Assembly (NCBI GenBank): GCA_030374805.1
Contig: JARGSG010000212.1
Coordinates: forward strand, 372,001-436,000
Length of the DNA stretch: 64,000 bases
Direction: 5' to 3'
From: Gracilaria gracilis
Taxonomy: Eukaryota > Rhodophyta > Florideophyceae > Gracilariales > Gracilariaceae
Of the stretch, positions 22,401-32,894 are shown piece by piece (within the stretch, counting starts at the first letter, position 1; each line of letters starts with the position of its first letter). The translations under genes were made by a program, and so were the position numbers. The notes under the pieces were generated by a model. It was not told where the DNA came from and made no database searches. It saw nothing but the letters and a program-made list of their open reading frames with translations.

Positions 22401-22490
22401 GGTAAGAATATGCACCCAACCTGGTGAGCGGATCTAGGAGCTAAGAAGGCGTGGATCAGGGTAGGAGGGGGTCTACAGTACGATGAGAAC
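19468..22490 (-). pseudogene. Antisense ORF of element B, virus-capsid-like (decayed)
   Basis: On the minus strand, protein-like sequence runs for about 3 kb through changing frames: 22,415-21,921, 22,086-21,388, about 21,000-20,304, 20,394-19,969 and 19,881-19,468. Isolated TAG/TGA stops lie between them. The middle part contains G-E-W-A-V (20,625-20,639), followed by a helical Ala/Leu stretch and E-I-Y-R-D-G-I-Q-P-P-R-R. The C-terminal third is Pro/Ser/Ala-rich. The N-terminal part is rich in His, Phe and Trp. It resembles, in length and style, coat proteins of dsRNA viruses such as totiviruses, and it appears related to the antisense ORF in A3. I cannot name a family from motifs alone; a lineage-specific retrotransposon aORF is the alternative. 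Confidence 0.45.
22458..22472 (+). other. Polypurine tract of element B
   Basis: The run AGGGTAGGAGGGGG lies directly before the 3' LTR start at 22,473, the position expected for the plus-strand primer of a plus-oriented element. It confirms that the antisense ORF lies inside the element. Confidence 0.7.
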
Positions 22491-22916
22491 TCAGTGGGTA
22501 AGTGACACATGGGCCTACCTGTGGGCCTTGCTGGGTGAAATTCACCCAATTGGTTTTCGATTTTTTTAATTTCTAATTGCTAATTTGTTTTGGCTTAACA
22601 TTGCTGGCCCATGACAATAGGTCATGGGCGCAGCCACTGACGTCATGCCCGCACGGGAGATTGGCGCCGGGGCACCTTGTATATGTTGCGGGGCTCCTCG
22701 CCTTCCCCCTGGGGTATTGTAAAGTCAGGCAGCACTAGAAGAAGATCTATAATACTTAGTTTGCTCCTTCTCTACTATCATTCAGGTTTTGCCGCGCTTC
22801 GACGTCTACCACCGTACAACTACACGGTCTAGAATAGTTGCTCCACCGTTTGCCCCCAGCGAGTGTCAGGTGCCCTGCTATCATATTGTTTGTGTATGTT
22901 TTCTCCTTACAGGTTG
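22473..22916 (+). repeat. 3' LTR of element B, left part
   Basis: It aligns with 11,422-11,865 and ends in ACAGGTTG, where the family-A array is inserted. The remaining about 60 bp are at 35,941-36,004. The start TCTACAGTAC corresponds to TGTAGTAC of the 5' LTR, so the terminal TG is mutated. Confidence 0.85.
22912..22916. repeat. Target-site duplication of the family-A array, left copy (GGTTG)
   Basis: GGTTG occurs here and again at 35,941-35,945. Joining the flanks restores the B LTR sequence ..ACAGGTTGAGCCCACGAGC as read (AGTTGAGCC) in the 5' LTR at 11,860. Confidence 0.85.
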
Positions 22917-23250
22917 TTTAGTACAATGCTCTCGAGCGACAAAACAGCAAAAGACGTTCGGATCTTCCTCTCACGAGGCAAAAACAGCAGTAGAGCCCTT
23001 CCAGGGATGACACGACTAAGTCGGGTGGAAGACCAAGGTCAACCCTTCACGACCAGCGTAGGAAAGTGAGACAAGAAGGTACATCGCGTGAGCGGCCTGT
23101 GTCTGTTATCATATCCAAGGAGGAGAAATGTCTACAGCGTGGCGAGTGCGACGCGGTGTGAGCACAGGCCGCCGGTCGCGGGAAGAAAACCAAAAGAAAA
23201 GGGAAAAGACGGGGGGTCACGAGAGTGAGCAAAGGAAACTGCAAAGCCAT
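22917..23250 (-). repeat. Truncated family-A LTR (left edge of the array)
   Basis: It aligns with the inner third of the A3 LTR (about 35,185-35,515), for example the AAGACGTTCGGATCTTCC and TAGAGCCCTTC blocks. It stops abruptly at the junction with gag sequence near 23,250. A deletion from inside this LTR into gag explains the short unit. Confidence 0.75.
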
Positions 23251-24200
23251 GCGCGTGATGAAATCTTTTACTTTGTCCATTCCACTGGGTGTGCCATCCA
23301 GCAATGAATACCACAGCCGATAGTATCGGTACAAAAGTAACTTTCGGTACATCCTATTCGTAGGTTTTAATTCCCGGAGTCAGGAGTGCCTTTTGCCCTT
23401 AGTAAGGGAGCGGATCATCCCTTGGGGGGCAGACGACCACTTGGAGCGCCAAGAGCGCCCACGGCGACCATTTTCCGACTCAGAGTCGGTCGAGATAGAC
23501 CTGTCCGAGTTACTCTGGTAAGGTTCCGACGAAGTCAATAAATCAGAATCGTAGTTTCGGCGTTTGGGTTTCCGCCTGCGCCGATTCTGGTCCTGTCCAG
23601 GGTACTGTTCGCTTTGTAAAACAGCAGTAACTGGATCATCCGGTGGGTGACCATCTATTACGATGGTCTGCTCCAACGTCTCCAGACGGGCATGGATGCG
23701 ATTGAGACGCTTCTCAATCCCTTCTACCACGTCAGTGGGCGAACTAAAACGCTCCAACAATTTGTTGACATCTGCCCGTAAAATACGGAGGTCTTCAGCA
23801 ACGTTCTTTTCAGAGGCTCCCTCGAACACCTGGCGGAGATCGCGAAACTACCCAAATAGGGCATTATGGGCGGAACGCAGAGTGCGAAACTGTTTTTCCA
23901 GTAAATGTCCCTTGCAATTCTTAGCAACCTCTCGATGGGGCTGAAGCGTCTCTCCAGCAGGATTAGGCTGGGACGCCTGAAGCAGACCAGCAACACTCTG
24001 AGAAGGGCCAGCACCGTGCTGAATACTAACCAACGGGAGCAACAAAAGTTCCCGGGGTTCCCGGTATTGGTTCGAGGTCCTCGAAGCAACCTTCCCGGAA
24101 AGGGTTGAACCAGCTCGAATCGAGACATTAGAAATCACCTGATCATTGTGAACATCCCCACCATCATGGGAGCGGCTGCGAGTAGCCGCCAGCTCCGCCC
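23250..24200 (-). pseudogene. gag remnant of the short A unit (A2)
   Basis: The main frame (23,380-23,829) begins M-F-E-G-A-S-E-K-N-V-A-E-D-L. It contains a coiled-coil-like heptad region and an Arg/Lys-rich then Ser/Asp-rich tail ending G-R-R-G-R-S-W-R-S. About 80 percent of residues agree by eye with the A3 frame 34,263-34,670. Upstream frames (23,848-24,138) give the gag N-terminus. The capsid half and zinc knuckle are deleted, except for a short K-V-K-D-F-I-T-R-M piece at 23,250-23,280. Confidence 0.75.
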
Positions 24201-24322
24201 CAGATAACTTTTGAGAAATCGATAAAACAGTTCAACTGGAGACCATAGAATCTTCCGGAACGAATGTAGAAATCAATTCAAAAGAGAAAAGGCACACAAA
24301 CACCTTCTAAGTCGAGAAACCA

Positions 24323-25102
24323 CTTTGTAGGGCTATGCCCACAAGCTAAAAAGCACTACAAGACGTCCGGATCTTCCTCTCATGAGACGAACCAAGCAGT
24401 AGAGCCCTTCTAGGGATGAAACTACTAAGTCGGATGTAAGGCCGAATTCAACCCTTCAATACCAACGTAGAAAGGTGAGAAAAGAAGGTACTCCGTAGGA
24501 GCGGCGTGTGTCTCTTATCCTCGAAGGAGGCGAAATGTCTAAAGTGTGGCGAGTGCGACGCGGTGAGAGGACAGGCCGCGGGTCGCGGGAAGCAAGCCAG
24601 AAGAAAAGGGAAAAGACGGGGGAGTCGCGGGAGTCACCAAAGAAAACGGCAAAGCCGGAGGAAACCTTATTCAAGAGTGAACACGAAAATAGTTGGCAAA
24701 ATACTCCCAGTCATGGGTTCGTTTAGGTAGCGCAGGGGGATAGACAGACCGTTAGCAACGGAGTATCCCTGTAAGGAGGATTATAGTACAGGCGAAGGCG
24801 AAGAAGTCTAGATCGAACCCTGGTTGGGGAGGTTTACTGAGTGGCAGGGTCCTGACGCCCTGGCAGTACAGTGTATAGTGAGTAGTAACCTCCCGTACTG
24901 TACGGCTAAAATGTCATAGGTATCTAAAATACATAAAATAGAGTAAAAAGTACAAGCAATGCTGTGTCAACCTCCTTGACTGACCGTGTCCCACGTCTCC
25001 AGTCCACAATAGTGGTCAAAGTACGTAGTCAGATACTGCCCCTGCCGACAAGTCCGAGAAAGAAATAAGTACCAGAACATCCCCCAAGAGCGTTGAACTT
25101 CA
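24323..25102 (-). repeat. Middle family-A LTR (3' LTR of A3, 5' LTR of A2)
   Basis: The LTR is about 780 bp. It starts TGAAGTTCAACGC on the minus strand at 25,102 and ends beside a PBS at 24,305-24,322. It differs from the 35,164-35,940 copy at only about one in 15-20 positions by eye. On its right is the A3 polypurine tract. Confidence 0.85.
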
Positions 25103-25120
25103 TATCCCCATCTTTAGCCG
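25103..25120 (-). other. Polypurine tract of A3
   Basis: On the minus strand CGGCTAAAGATGGGGATA directly precedes the LTR start TGAAG. This places everything from 25,103 to 35,163 inside one A3 element. Confidence 0.65.
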
Positions 25121-25549
25121 AGAGCGCGACGTTTTTGCCAGCGCCAGGATTTCGGAGAATGAATATAAGGGTACGCCCTCTTCCGGCTGGTAGGTCATCT
25201 CCTCTGACTCAGAGCACCAGCCACGCGCGAACGCGCCAAACTTTCTTCTTGAAGGCTACCAACGACACCGAGCCCTCGTTCTTCGTGCGACTCCTTTTCC
25301 TAACATTTCGGGAACACCGGTTCTCGACTCCACGAGCGTCTCTGGCATGCCGAAAGAACCTCCGAACCACATTTCATAGCGTTATTTCTCTGGTTTCCGG
25401 CCCGTTCCCGTGCCTGAAGGCAACACGAACCAACAACAACCTCAGGTCCGGAACTAACCACCACAGTCCGCGGTATCTGCCTTGGAGCATCTAACGACTC
25501 AGCCCTCCAACCAAGCTTCTACGGATACTGGCACACCGGCTCCTGAGCT

Positions 25550-27168
25550 GATGTAAGGGATCATTGTATCCGGATATACGGTGCGATTGTGGCCTTCATA
25601 TGAGACCCTGGTTGGGTTGAATCAGAACAATCGTTCGCAAGCTCTCAGAGTGAGGAATGTGACATGTTTTCATCCGTTGGCTGTCCTCAATGAGGCATTG
25701 ATCCTGTCCTATGCAGACAGTTCGAACACCCTTCCGGGGGATACTTCCGCTGATGTTACGACGTTATGAGACTGGCCGAACCGCATTGCGATTCCCGTCC
25801 ACCATTTCCGTCGTAACGAGAGAGAATTGGTCGCCAATTCCCACGCCGCGCTGGTCATGATTGGCAATCAACGGCAACGCCGGGCTACATTCGGGTTTCC
25901 CATCTCTCCGTGGTACATTTTTTACATAGTCATATACCGCATGCGCGGGGAGATGTCGTACTGTGACCGCCTTGCGGCGTTGGAGACCTTCGCGTGGAGG
26001 AGGTTTCCGGCAGCACGGCAAGCAGCCTTTTGCTAGGAGAGACCGATTATTAGGGCCGAGTTTCGTTATCTTCCCCGGGCCTCCAGGTCAAACTTCCTTC
26101 AAAACTTCATCCGTTATGAACATCGCTGTCGCTCCCGATTCGGGTATTTCGTGCCGTATCGGAACGTTGAGGTAGAGAGAATTGCTTCCACCCACTGACA
26201 AGGTAAGTATGTACCGATTCCATTTCGATGGTTCTCCTTGGAGGCCTTCCGGGGTTGCTACCTCGAGCATTTACCAGGGTTCACGTACATGGGATCGTTC
26301 CTCATGACGGATCCCCGCTCGGGGATGTCTTCGGTCATGGTGACCGAGTGGGCAGTCCGCACGGCAGCCTATATCCTCACGGAGGCGTACGACCAGTATA
26401 GGTTGTGGTACATCCAACCCCGCGTGCGGGAGGACATCCGTAGCCTGAGAATGGAGATCCCCTCGGGGGTAGAGCCAACAAAGAAGAAATGTTGGGGTTA
26501 TTTGAGTACCTCGAGGAAGTTCGATGCGAAGATGTTCCCATCAAAAAAAGCGGCCGTCAAGACGGGAGTAGTGGTCAATCCGGCCCTGGTTTGCGGAGAA
26601 ATACCCCGCTTGCGAACGACTTCATATACTTCGACCCGTGGGACTTCAGGGAGATTAACCGCGAAGAAGCGGAGGAATTCCGGGATGCCCCGCGGGAAAT
26701 CGCCAGCGACCACCCACGAGGTACGTCAAATCGGACGATTACTATCAAGATTACAGCGGTGGAGATCCAATGGTGGATAACGATCCCCATGAATCGGGCG
26801 TGGTCGTTGACGAAGCGTCAGACGCGGTCGGGAACGCTTCTCTTGATGAGTGCGCTCTGGTGGAAACAATCGCCATGGTTCCATCAGATCCCGAGGGTAT
26901 TCCACTCGCATCAGTGGTGACAAGTGAGCCAGACAATCGTTCGCCTCCACCAATGGCGAGCGCCGGTTCAGCTAATCCCAGTTCGGGGGCAGTTAACGAA
27001 AGTGAGTTCATTGCCCGCTTCCTTCGCGGGCTGGCCTCAGCGCCACCGAAGCTTCGGCAGATGTCACTGCAATGGCGGACGCGCTTGCGTACCGTTTCGG
27101 CTGTGGTGGTACCACCCAAGGGGGGATGGTGTGAACCAGTAACGCTCTACTTCCCGCTTTCCCTGTAG
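25550..27168 (+). pseudogene. Antisense ORF of A3, virus-capsid-like (decayed)
   Basis: The plus strand, opposite to A3 pol, carries one frame from about 25,550 to 26,500 (in-frame stops near 25,766, 26,034 and 26,198). It then shifts to 26,489-26,760 and 26,770-27,168. It contains M-R-G-E-M-S-Y-C-D-R-L, a Phe/Tyr/Arg-rich middle, T-E-W-A-V (26,343-26,357) followed by a helix-like A-A-Y-I-L stretch, and a Pro/Ser/Ala-rich C-terminus ending in a basic segment. The neighbourhood of E-W-A-V (upstream Y-V-x-P, a L-P, downstream Ala/Leu pattern) matches the antisense ORF of element B. Possibly a captured dsRNA-virus-type coat protein; the family is unproven. Confidence 0.45.
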
Positions 27169-27306
27169 TACCGGTGGAAGTATCCCATGAATCCATGATG
27201 AAACATAGTGTAAACTTTCCGTCCTAGACGGTATTTCATTCTACGTCTAACAGGTTCTCTTCCTTCTTATTCCAGTTATCACGGTTCAAATTATCCCGCT
27301 TGGGCG

Positions 27307-27690
27307 TTATCCCGGATTCCTGGCAGTCCCGTGAGAGCGCGGCGATGATACCACCCGGGAACGAGGAAGAGGTTTGATTGGTTCATCTCTATCTTCTACG
27401 GGGCTATAACCGTACCAACGGACGCGGTAGAGCAGATCGCCGTTCCTTTCATATGAATGCCCGATTACTCGGTCGACGACGTACTCTTGTACGTACACTT
27501 CTAGACTATGCCGTGTCGCCGTCACTTCGCGTGGAGCGGCCCCTGTAACGCGGAAGATGTTCCTCGAGAGGGTTTCAGGGCTCACCGAGGTGTTTTCATT
27601 GCCGTCCCTGCGGGGTGCTACTCTCCCACTGTCGTGGTAGTCCTCCCCCATCGCAAGTCGGCGTGTGTCGGTCCACATTGGCGGTGGCGC
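27307..27690 (-). pseudogene. Chromodomain at the end of A3 pol
   Basis: The frame contains Y-V-V-D-R-V-I-G-H-S-Y-E-R ... L-L-Y-R-V-R-W-Y-G-Y-S-P-V-E-D-R-D-E-P-I, a chromodomain with the aromatic cage residues Y, W and Y in place. In chromoviruses this domain sits at the integrase C-terminus and contacts modified histone H3. The TWEP-type Trp is missing (D-E-P). The frame is separated from the integrase by a Ser/Pro-rich linker (27,690-28,480) with stops. Confidence 0.75.
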
Positions 27691-28489
27691 CGACGTGAGA
27701 TCTCCTGACGAGAAGCTTCGCCTCTGGCGTGAAGGGGCGCATGTGGTTCGTTTTTTAGTGAGTGGGCTCGTGACCCCTACAATGGTTGGGTAGAATTTGC
27801 CCTGGTTTGAACCACCTCCCTTGCGAGGGTACGTACCAACGGCTGCGCCGTGCTTTGCTGGCGCGGCGCCCTTTGTCCGATGGCTTTTTATGGTGAACTG
27901 GCGTCGGTGAGTTTATCCCTTTGTGGGGCGTGTACAGCTAGCACTGTGCCCATTAATTGAGAAAATTTCGAATCTTTCGATGTTCGAGTGCCGCTCTTGA
28001 CGGGTTCCTTGCTCGGTGCGACCGGTTTATCACCGCCAGCGGCGGTGACCCCCGGGTCAACCAAGACGCTCGGGGTGCGACTGCGCAAGCTAGACTTGAC
28101 CTGCATGGGTATGATTCCCTCATGATGAGGTTTTCCGTTCACAACAGCGGGGCTTCTCGCCGCGGCGTCCTCTCGGGTGGAGGGCACCACTATCGGCTTC
28201 GTCTGAACGTTCCCCAGAAGGGAGTTGACTTCAGGACGCAGCGTCGTGGGATGGTCTTCTGCAATGCGCTCCGCGTGTCGCGGCAGGCGTTACATCTGTT
28301 TAACCGCTTTGGCAGACGATTCCTCAACCGAAGCTCGTCTGCAGGTACCCTTGGTGGGGTTCGGCGAAAAATTCTGATTGTCGTCCCGCGCGAGCGGTGG
28401 AGACCCTGCTGTGCCATCCGGTGTACCACGGTGCGTATCTCGTTGCAACGGTGAAGAATCTTCTTCGGAGCGGTTGGTCTCCGGTGCTT

Positions 28490-29060
28490 TCATAACCGCT
28501 TACGCGGGCGACTCCACGACTGAAGGTCAATCTGACACGCCAGAAACGGTTCTTTGCGTAATAGATTGCGTATCGTCTCGCGCGAGCGGCGATGAGGCGA
28601 CATTACTAACCTGCGTATCGCTGGGCGTATTCCCTTGCGACGGCGCCGACTCTCCAACGGATCTATTGTCCTCCGCCACTTTCCTAGACGGAATAACTGG
28701 GAGGTGCGGTGACATTCCCACGTGGAGGGTGAGTACCCGTGCCAGCGGGGAAGAAGTAGAGGTAGGTCACGAAGACTTTTATTATCCGGCAGAGGCGGAG
28801 GTTCCGAGAAACTCGGTATATCTGAGAGGCCTCGGGTGGGGTGTGGCAATACAACAGGACGTTGTGCCACAGAAGTACCTATAACTGCTGAACCCGTTGT
28901 CGGGGAACTCACATTGTACAAGAATATCTCAGATGAGGGTGGTGGTGCCAGGACAACGTGATCGCGCGAAAGGCGTTCTTGCGTGTGGCCTATTTCCACC
29001 ACGACAGTGTGGGTCTTAACAGAAAACGTTTTGAAGGGTCCGTCCGTCATTGGTGAGAGT
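28490..29060 (-). pseudogene. Integrase C-terminal (GPY/F) module and linker of A3
   Basis: The frame starts M-T-D-G-P-F-K-T-F-S-V-K-T-H-T-V-V-V-E-I, then E-R-L-S-R-D-H-V-V-L-A-P. This is the small beta domain that follows the catalytic core of Ty3-type integrases. After it comes a Pro/Arg-rich linker without known motif. It lies 180 bp after the catalytic core in another phase, so at least one frameshift separates them. Confidence 0.7.
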
Positions 29061-29238
29061 TTGTGGCGCTTTTACCTATCTGGGTTGTAGTATTCTTGCG
29101 TACAAACACGTAGTTACCAGCCGCGATTGGCGGAAGCATTGAACAACGTAGTCGGTCGTCGAAATCTCGTTTGTACGTGCCTTGTGCACGTGCCATCGAC
29201 TCCCACACAGCGGTTACCAGCTTTGAGAGCCACTGTTT

Positions 29239-29820
29239 TCAGTTCTCGCGGTAGTTAACCACGGATGGGAATTTGCCCAGCGTAGCTTGGGATTTCAACG
29301 CCACTGGCGGGAGCGTCCGCGACACTACCAATTCAAATGGTGATCGTCCAGTAGTCCGGTGAACTTGTGTATTGTATGCAAACGTGAGCGCATCAGTGTA
29401 CAAGTCCCACGTTTTTGGGTGATCAGCCACGTAGAAACATACTGCCGCTGGCATAGTCCGGTTGAACAGTTCGAGCTGCCCATTACATTGGGGATGATAA
29501 ATAGTCGTGAACAAGTTTTTCTCGTCCAGGATGAGACAGATATCCTGGAAGAACCGTGATTTGAACTGCTCACCGTTATCGAATAACATCTCTACTGGAG
29601 GTTCGTACACGAAAGTCCAATGCGTCACGAACGCATTCGTCATCGTGAAAGCGGTTAGCCTCCTGAGAGGTACAGTCCGAGCAAGCTTTAAAAAGCGATC
29701 GGTGATCACAAGAATAAACATGTTTCCCCTCTTTGTAGTGAGGAGTGGTCCGAGAATGTCGATCGTGACAAATTCGAGCGGTGCCCTAGCAGGGAATAAC
29801 TCCAGCTGCTTGTTGTTCTT
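29239..29820 (-). CDS. Integrase catalytic core of A3
   Basis: This is a DDE integrase with all three residues: V-T-I-D-I-L-G-P (about 29,765), L-F-D-N-G-E-Q-F (about 29,580) and C-N-G-Q-L-E-L-F-N (about 29,470). The Met at 29,721 is not the real start, because coding sequence continues upstream through the first Asp. The tail has Y-N-T-Q-V-H-R-T-T-G-R-S-P-F. It is the best-preserved enzyme domain of the array, though the polyprotein around it is broken. Confidence 0.8.
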   Translation of the reverse strand, partial: KNNKQLELFPARAPLEFVTIDILGPLLTTKRGNMFILVITDRFLKLARTVPLRRLTAFTMTNAFVTHWTFVYEPPVEMLFDNGEQFKSRFFQDICLILDEKNLFTTIYHPQCNGQLELFNRTMPAAVCFYVADHPKTWDLYTDALTFAYNTQVHRTTGRSPFELVVSRTLPPVALKSQATLGKFPSVVNYREN

Positions 29821-29826
29821 CCATAG

Positions 29827-30231
29827 TTAGACTCGGTTCTTTGCAAACTCTGTACAGAAGCGTACAGTGGCGCAGCAATCCACCACCATGGCGGGCCAGT
29901 AGAAGTCCCTACGCAGGGTTAGGTAAAGCTTCCTTTCACCTGAGTTTCCACCAAATTTGAAGAAGTGCGAGATTTGAATAACCCGCGTTTGCAGGGAGTG
30001 CGGTACCCCAACTTGTGGGGTAGCTTCGACCAACCTTACGAGGTAGCCTTTGTCGTTCACCTCTAAGGAGAGGGTTTCACCACCGTTAAGACGGTCACGT
30101 ATCCTTACGCAAAAAGGATCCCCGAACTGTTCTCGGATCAGTTCGTCTGGGGCAATAGGTGCAAAATGTCCCCGGTAGGGGTGTCTCAGTAGGGGCCTCG
30201 CTTGACGCGAGTAGTTCGTCGATTTCAGCAT
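29827..30231 (-). pseudogene. Integrase zinc-binding (H2C2) region of A3
   Basis: The frame ends with H-F-F-K-F-G-G-N-S-G-E-R-K, then F-Y-W-P-A-M, and C-x5-C spacing before the core. The second His of the canonical H-x3-H is replaced by Gly. It overlaps the end of the preceding RNase H frame, showing a shift near 30,100-30,230. It corresponds to the segment that normally follows RNase H in pol. Confidence 0.6.
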
Positions 30232-30907
30232 CCATTCCCCAGTCTTCTGGCGAGTCGTCCTCGAAATCCATTACCGGGTGACCCTGGTCCATTCCATCTA
30301 TGAGGAAGCAAGGGATCTCGTCATCCTCGGTGGCAAGGGCTTTCCCACTTGTGGGCAATCGCGACAGCGCGTCTGCTTGAGTGTTCCGCGCTCCCTTCTT
30401 GTATATGACTTCAAAGTCATATTCTGCTAAGCGGAGTCTCCACCGCATCAGGTGGCCAGATAGATCAGGGATATTCATCAACCACCTCAATGAAGAGTGG
30501 TCCGGTGCAAACGGTAAAATGAACAACCATGAGATACAGGTGGAGGGTCGAGAGTTCCCAGACGACTGCGAGGCACTCTTTTTCGAAGCAGAGTAGTTCC
30601 GTTCGTGGATGTTGAGTGAACATGACCAATACCCGATGGGTTTCCGTTCCCGTTCTGGGGTGGTTTGGAACAGAGCGCAACCAACTTGGCAGTAGCTCGC
30701 GTCCATGTCCACAGAGTACGGTAATCTGAACCTGGGTAGTAACAGGATTGGTGCTGTCGCGACAGACTCCTTCAGGGAGTTTAACGCTTCCGCTTGTGCG
30801 GGCGTTAAGGGTTCTAGTTTTGGTGGTTGCCGCTTGCGCAGTAGCGCGCTAAGCGGCGCCGCGGTGTCCGAAAAGTTCGGGACAAACCGTCGATAGGCGT
30901 TGACCAA
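30095..30907 (-). pseudogene. RNase H domain of A3
   Basis: The frame begins with the RT connection (A-Y-R-R-F-V-P-N-F-S). It continues into S-V-D-M-D-A-S-Y-C-Q-V-G-C-A-L, the first Asp of RNase H, and ends in G-A-R-N-T-Q-A-D-A-L-S-R. In the middle the expected E-C-L-A-V-V and T-D-H blocks are found in another frame (30,465-30,680: K-E-C-L-A-V-V-W). The domain therefore contains a pair of compensating frameshifts. Confidence 0.8.
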
Positions 30908-30925
30908 CCCCAGAAAGAACCGGAG

Positions 30926-31553
30926 TTATGTCTGAGTACGGGGTTGATTTGCATCAAAGAGGGATTTGACGCGAGCCCTCTCGATTGGCAACCGTCCAGG
31001 ACGGATCACATGTCCAACATACTTTAAAGTGTCAGTGAAGAACTCACACTTCCTCACGTGGATGGTTATCCCAGCATCCCATAAAAAGGTTAGAACTTCC
31101 CAGACAGGGATGAGGTGGTCGTCAAGGATATCTGGAAAGACACTGATGTCATCCATATATACCGAGCCAGACCGCCACCTGAACCTGTTGAGCAGGATAT
31201 CTACCGCTGTTTGGAAAGTAGCGGGGGCGTTGGTTAAACCAAAAGGCATCCGGTTGAAGCGGTAGGACCCAGAGTGGCAGACAAACGCAGTGTTGTCGCG
31301 GTTTACTTGCCTTACAGTTCCTGCCAATATCCCAAATTGGCACCCAACGCCGTGAAAACGGTAGCATCGCCAAGCGAGTCGATGAACTCATCCATACGTG
31401 GTACGGGAAGCTATCCCATACAGTTACAGCGTTCATCTGGCGGTAGTCGATACAAAATCGCCACATGCCATCGCAGTTCATTGCCAGTACAAGTGAAGAA
31501 GCCCAGGGTGACTGAGGTGGCTCAAGTATTCCGTCTTGGATCATTTTCTTCAC
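30926..31553 (-). pseudogene. Reverse transcriptase of A3
   Basis: The first frame (31,553-31,380) has I-Q-D-G-I-L-E-P-P-Q-S-P-W-A-S and F-C-I-D-Y-R-Q-M-N-A-V-T. The frame then shifts, and 31,327-30,926 carries F-N-R-M-P-F-G-L-T-N-A-P-A-T-F and the Y-M-D-D box (about 31,155), followed by the thumb K-C-E-F-F. In the shifted segment the first catalytic Asp block is scrambled. Ty3-type order and spacing are clear. Confidence 0.85.
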
Positions 31554-31565
31554 TTGGAACGGCTT

Positions 31566-32497
31566 CTATTTCCGAGCTTTCGGTCCTGCCCTGTAGGGGG
31601 GTTGGGCTACCGGAGGCGAGTTCGGTAACGAGTCGATACGGAGCTCCGTCATGTCGATCTCTCCAAGAGAGCCATCCCACGTCATGGTAAACTCCCTTAG
31701 CATCTTGCGCAGTTGTTCGCGGTGCGATGCCGTTTCGTGAGCGAGGTCCAGCTGTTCGGAAGCCTTCAAAGAGTCAAGCCGGCCTTTACTTGTAGGGCCA
31801 CACTGCCCTGTGTCGGAAACAGGTTGCAAATCCGAATCATTCGGCGACTTCTCCATTGAAACGGCAGTGGCCTCCTTCTTCTTAGATTATACATCCGGGC
31901 TCTTCGTTTCACCTACCTCTGTAGCGGAAACTAAACCGAGAACATCAGCAGCAGTCATCTGATTCGTGAGCATTGCAGGCGGATGCAAGGTGACTGATCC
32001 AATCTTTTGGCCTTTAACCAGATACTGGGATTGGGTGCCACGGTTGGCTACCAAGATACGGAACGAGATACCTGGTGTCGCCTGCATAATGCCGTTTTCA
32101 ACGGCTACATGAAACTTCCCGTACAACGAGGTAAAGGTTGTATAACCCGAACACCGTGTTGACGGCAGTTGACCTGCATCATAGTTGGGGACTCCGGCGG
32201 AATAGAAACAAATACAGCAACGCGGAGCTTTGTGGACTTTTGCGAGGCGGGCATTGGTTCATGCGCAGCAGGGAGCGGAACTTGTATCTGCGAAGCGCGC
32301 TTGAGCGGGCGATGGGGAATCGTAACAGACGATCCGTCGTTCAGTTCCACACGCCCCAGGCGGGGTCCGATTGCTTCAAAAAATTTGTCCCAGTAATTAC
32401 ATCCCAGTGTAATTGGTGCAGCCAAGGAACGAAAAACAAGTGAGTAGAGCTTCACCATAGAGGTGCCCAACCGGACGACTAAGTCGACGGTTCCCAT
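31566..32497 (-). pseudogene. Protease-RT linker and protease C-terminal part of A3
   Basis: The frames 32,105-32,497, 31,887-32,126 and 31,566-31,856 succeed one another. The first has I-T-L-G-C-N-Y-W-D-K-F-F-E-A-I, matching V-I-L-G-C-D-F-C-D-R-F-V-D-A-I in A1, so it is the downstream part of the protease. The others form the connector to RT and contain no known catalytic motif. Confidence 0.6.
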
Positions 32498-32522
32498 CCT
32501 TTATAAGGCGTTGTTGTTCGCC

Positions 32523-32894
32523 TCAGCGACGTTCGGGACCGCTTCGGAGCGGATACGAGACCACCCCAGCGAGGGGCAATAAGGACTCCACGACAAAGTT
32601 CGGACCTGCACCTGTGTCCAAGACAGCGAGAAATCTTACCAGAAACTGGGAGTGGAGGCCGAGATCAGCGTATACTTTGTAGTTACGTTTGGCCATCACC
32701 ATGATTCTATCTGGGATCCGGTTACTATTTAGCCGAATCCACGGTCGACGCAGAACACCCAAGCGTTCTGAATCCACGTCAGTGTTGTCACTACTTGACA
32801 TGATTTTCACCGGCGAGCGAGGCAACGACGCCTCGGGCGTCAACAGCCTCGACTTTGAAGACGCTTTTCTGTGAGGCGATACTCCCTTCTTCAC
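32523..32894 (-). CDS. Aspartic protease of A3
   Basis: These 123 residues have V-L-D-T-G-A-G-P-N-F-V-V-E near residue 95, the catalytic loop. The preceding I-M-V-M-A-K-R-N-Y-K-V-Y-A-D-L-G is nearly identical to A1. It starts with a GTG overlapping the gag stop, in the -1 phase relative to gag. A TAG or frameshift after residue 123 separates it from the following segment. Confidence 0.75.
   Translation of the reverse strand: MKKGVSPHRKASSKSRLLTPEASLPRSPVKIMSSSDNTDVDSERLGVLRRPWIRLNSNRIPDRIMVMAKRNYKVYADLGLHSQFLVRFLAVLDTGAGPNFVVESLLPLAGVVSYPLRSGPERR

Noticed and set aside
26088-26270. Minus-strand frame with E-S-G-A-T-A-M-F-I, like a protease D-S-G-A-T motif
   Set aside because: The catalytic Asp would be Glu, no second protease block follows, and the plus-strand frame over the same bases is long and coherent; it is probably a chance shadow of the antisense ORF.
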